Shown here: in pieces, positions 22,246 to 23,857 of the stretch
Layout of the letters: the number at the start of each line of letters is the position of its first letter
Position numbering within the stretch: the first letter of the stretch is position 1
DNA from: DTLA01 sp034436295
GTDB taxonomy: Bacteria > Chloroflexota > Anaerolineae > DTLA01
Assembly: GCA_034436295.1 (NCBI GenBank)
Contig: DAOTVT010000289.1
Location: 1-23,857, forward strand
Direction: 5' to 3'
Length of the DNA stretch: 23,857 bases
Program-made: the position numbers and the translations under genes
The notes under the pieces: model-generated
What the model saw: only the letters and a program-made list of their open reading frames with translations
Database searches by the model: none
Told to the model about the DNA's origin: nothing

Positions 22246-22274
22246 TTGTGGCCTTTTGCGCATCGTGATATAAT
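22246..22274 (+). promoter_or_regulatory. promoter upstream of the acyl-CoA dehydrogenase leader
   Basis: TTGTGG (22246-22251) is 17 bp from TATAAT (22269-22274), with TGA making a perfect extended -10 (22266-22274). Transcription should start near 22281, leaving a leader of about 165 nt before the ATG at 22447. Confidence 0.75.
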
Positions 22275-22280
22275 GGGCGC

Positions 22281-22404
22281 AAGAAGAGTCGGAGCCCACG
22301 GAGGTCTCAGGCGTGCGAAGGCGCAGTCCAATCCGGGCGAAGCATGCGCGCCGACAGGAAGGTTGCGGCGTTCCCTGTCGGCAACGGCTTCGCCTTTCGT
22401 TTTC
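22281..22404 (+). ncRNA. structured leader RNA or small RNA ending in a terminator-like hairpin
   Basis: After the promoter there is a short hairpin TGCG/CGCA (22314-22325). A nested structure follows: outer stem GGCGAAGC (22336-22343) with GCTTCGCC (22387-22394), enclosing inner stem GCCGACAGG (22350-22358) with CCTGTCGGC (22374-22382). The outer stem is followed by TTTCGTTTT, which resembles an intrinsic terminator. This would suit an attenuator or riboswitch for the acyl-CoA dehydrogenase gene, or a separate small RNA of about 120 nt. It matches no riboswitch, SRP, 6S or tmRNA pattern I recognise. Confidence 0.45.
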
Positions 22405-22446
22405 CGGGCCGACCGGGGCGCCGAAACACTAGCGAGGAGGGGGGAC

Positions 22447-23667
22447 ATGGATTTTACCCTGTCGGAAGAGCACCTCATGGTGCAGAAGATGGTGCGCGAG
22501 TTCGCCGAACGCGAGATCGCGCCCACGATCAAGGAGAACGACCGCAAGCACACCTTTGACCGCAGCATCCTGCCCAAGATGGCCGCGCAGGGCATCCTCG
22601 GCATCTGCATCCCCGTGCGCTACGGGGGCGCGGGGATGGACTACATCTCCCTGGGCCTGACGTGCGAGGAACTGGAGCGGGTGGATACCTCGGCGCGGGT
22701 CATCATGTCGGTGCACGTCGGCCTGAATAGCCTGGGGCTGCTCCAGTGGGGCACGGAGGAGCAGAAGCAGAAGTACCTGGTCCCGCAGGCCATGGGGCAG
22801 AAGATCGCCACCTACGGCCTCACGGAGCCGGCGGCCGGTTCCGATGTCGTGGGCATCCAGTCCACCGCCCGCCGCGACGGCGACCACTGGATTCTCAACG
22901 GCGAGAAGATGTGGATTTCGCTGGCGGACGTGGCCGACCATTTCCTCATCTTCGCGTGGACGGACATGGAGAAGAAGAAGGCCCGCGACCACACCGGCAT
23001 GTCGGCATTCATCGTGGAGCGCGGGTGGCCGGGCCTGGAGACCGGCACCATCCACGGCAAACTGGGCGTCCGCGCCGGCAACACCGGCTTCATCTCCATG
23101 ACCGACGTCCCCGTGCCCGCCGAGAACATGCTGGGGCTGGAGGGCGAGGGGTTCAAGATCGCCATGTCGTGCCTGGACAACGGGCGCTACACCGTGGCCG
23201 CGGGCGCCACGGGCCTCATCCGGGCCTGCCTGGAGGCTTCGGTCAAGTACGCCAACGAGCGCCAGACCTTCGGCGTCCCCATCGGCCAGCACCAACTCAT
23301 CCAGCAGATGATCGCCAACATGGTGCTGAAGTATGAGGCGGCGCGGCTGCTGTACCTGCGCGCGGGCTGGCTCAAGAATCAGGGGATTCGCAACACCCGC
23401 GAGACGGGCCTGGCGAAATGGTTTGCGACGCAGTCGTCCTTTGAGTGCGCCGACGACGCCGTGGAAATCCACGGAGCCTACGGGTACTCGGACGAGTACG
23501 ATGTAGAACGGTATCTGCGCAACTCCAAGGGCGCGGTCATCTACGAAGGCTCCAAGGAGATTCAGCAACTCATGCAGGCGCAGTACGCCCTGGGGTACCG
23601 GGCCGACCGGCCGCTGCGCTGCGAACTGCCCGCCTACGATCCCGAGGAGTGGCAGCGGGAAGCGTAA
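22447..23667 (+). CDS. acyl-CoA dehydrogenase
   Basis: This FAD flavoenzyme of 406 residues removes hydrogens across the alpha-beta bond of an acyl-CoA and passes electrons to electron-transfer flavoprotein. The family order is clear: N-terminal helical domain (MDFTLSEEHLMVQKMVREFAE), the FAD/substrate motif YGLTEPAAGSD, W-x-L-N-G-x-K-x-W-I-S-like ILNGEKMWIS, the C-terminal helical domain with RQTFGVPIGQHQLIQ, and VEIHGAYGY. It closes with VIYEGSKEIQ, whose Glu after Tyr fits the catalytic base of short-chain and methyl-branched-chain enzymes. Chain-length preference cannot be read reliably. The ATG at 22447 follows GAGGAGGGGG. The frame is open back to 22219, but that stretch contains the promoter, so the short start is correct. 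Its partner etfAB genes are not in the window. Confidence 0.95.
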   Translation: MDFTLSEEHLMVQKMVREFAEREIAPTIKENDRKHTFDRSILPKMAAQGILGICIPVRYGGAGMDYISLGLTCEELERVDTSARVIMSVHVGLNSLGLLQWGTEEQKQKYLVPQAMGQKIATYGLTEPAAGSDVVGIQSTARRDGDHWILNGEKMWISLADVADHFLIFAWTDMEKKKARDHTGMSAFIVERGWPGLETGTIHGKLGVRAGNTGFISMTDVPVPAENMLGLEGEGFKIAMSCLDNGRYTVAAGATGLIRACLEASVKYANERQTFGVPIGQHQLIQQMIANMVLKYEAARLLYLRAGWLKNQGIRNTRETGLAKWFATQSSFECADDAVEIHGAYGYSDEYDVERYLRNSKGAVIYEGSKEIQQLMQAQYALGYRADRPLRCELPAYDPEEWQREA

Positions 23668-23738
23668 GGAGCGGTCAGCGGCCAGCCGACAGCAATCGGC
23701 GGGGGTGTGCCGATGGCTAACGGCTAATGGCACTGTTC

Positions 23739-23764
23739 ACAAGTTAAGCACTTTAACAACTTGT
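23739..23764. promoter_or_regulatory. operator-like palindrome downstream of the acyl-CoA dehydrogenase gene
   Basis: ACAAGTT (23739-23745) and AACTTGT (23758-23764) are perfect inverted arms, with a nested GTTAA (23743-23747) and TTAAC (23753-23757). The local sequence is much richer in A and T than its surroundings. It lies just upstream of a possible promoter, so it may be a regulator site. Confidence 0.4.
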
Positions 23765-23770
23765 CAAATC

Positions 23771-23799
23771 TTGCATGTGAGTGAGCAATTGGATAGACT
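23771..23799 (+). promoter_or_regulatory. candidate promoter for a gene entering the right edge
   Basis: TTGCAT (23771-23776) and TAGACT (23794-23799) are 17 bp apart. Transcription would begin about at the ATG at 23806, implying a leaderless message like that of the SGNH operon. Confidence 0.35.
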
Positions 23800-23805
23800 C
23801 ACTAC

Positions 23806-23857
23806 ATGAGCGATGAGAAGACTTCCAGCAACAAGAGCACGGTACGGCACACTCGGG
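23806..23857 (+). CDS. possible 5' end of a gene cut by the window edge
   Basis: An ATG six bases after the candidate -10 box opens 17 codons (MSDEKTSSNKSTVRHTR) that continue past the edge. No ribosome-binding site is visible, which fits leaderless translation or a chance open frame. The stretch is hydrophilic and too short to identify. Confidence 0.3.
   Translation, partial: MSDEKTSSNKSTVRHTR

Noticed and set aside
20071..22299. 742-codon open frame on the minus strand
   Set aside because: It is antisense to cooS, whose metal ligands are all intact; the product has shadow-frame composition.
22281..22404. Known riboswitch or housekeeping RNA
   Set aside because: I compared from memory with TPP, cobalamin, THF, ZTP, glycine, c-di-GMP, fluoride, SRP and 6S patterns and saw no conserved core, so it is left unnamed.
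22219..22446. Longer N-terminus for the acyl-CoA dehydrogenase
   Set aside because: The extension contains the promoter and leader hairpins, and family similarity begins at MDFTLSEEH with a strong ribosome-binding site.

Overview
This window is GC-rich bacterial chromosome with close-packed genes, many overlapping by 4 to 14 bases. The mix of a MerR-type heat-shock repressor of HspR type, ClpC, a Ni-dependent CO dehydrogenase, a B-family-like heme-copper oxidase module, and a Trm112/metallopeptidase pair suggests a Chloroflexota (Anaerolineae-like) organism. That placement is inference from gene content and style; no rRNA or other marker is present. I see no tRNA, rRNA, CRISPR array, transposase or phage gene.

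Layout. (1) 1-1947 (+): the 3' part of an alpha-2-macroglobulin-like gene, cut by the window edge. (2) 1948-2350: an array of 125-bp repeats, each with a long hairpin and 10-bp iterons; the third copy runs into the end of the next gene. (3) 7600 down to 2314 (-): an operon of an SGNH hydrolase, protein-L-isoaspartate methyltransferase, GH36 alpha-galactosidase, a type III pantothenate kinase with altered residues, and a GNAT acetyltransferase. It is driven from a divergent promoter pair at 7607-7651. (4) 7695-9150 (+): a Trm112-like zinc protein and an exported HExxH peptidase. (5) 16522 down to 9157 (-): a stress/quality-control run of HtrA lipoprotein protease, HspR-like repressor, bacterial eRF1-like protein, ClpC, RNA 3'-phosphate cyclase and RNase Z, behind a near-consensus promoter at 16714-16743. 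(6) 16971-19158 (+): a three-gene heme-copper oxidoreductase operon. (7) 19343-22197 (+): hemerythrin, DUF2249 protein and CooS. (8) 22246-23667 (+): a promoter, a roughly 120-nt structured leader with a terminator-like end, and an acyl-CoA dehydrogenase. (9) 23668-23857: a palindrome, a possible promoter and the possible start of another gene.

The most interesting part is region 6 with its neighbours. Subunit I keeps the heme ligands and the helix-VII His pair, but the helix-VI CuB histidine is Asp280 and the cross-linked Tyr position is Asp284. Subunit II keeps the cupredoxin spacing, but both CuA cysteines are Ser and the upstream His is Tyr. A 34-residue single-helix peptide precedes them, like subunit IIa of ba3 oxidases. 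This looks like a non-oxygen-reducing, probably nitric-oxide-reducing, enzyme derived from a B-type oxygen reductase. The hemerythrin and DUF2249 genes next door fit NO chemistry, and CooS adds CO metabolism. The second notable pattern is the palindrome-plus-iteron repeat, present as three tandem copies and a fourth inverted copy that serves as a terminator after the oxidoreductase operon.
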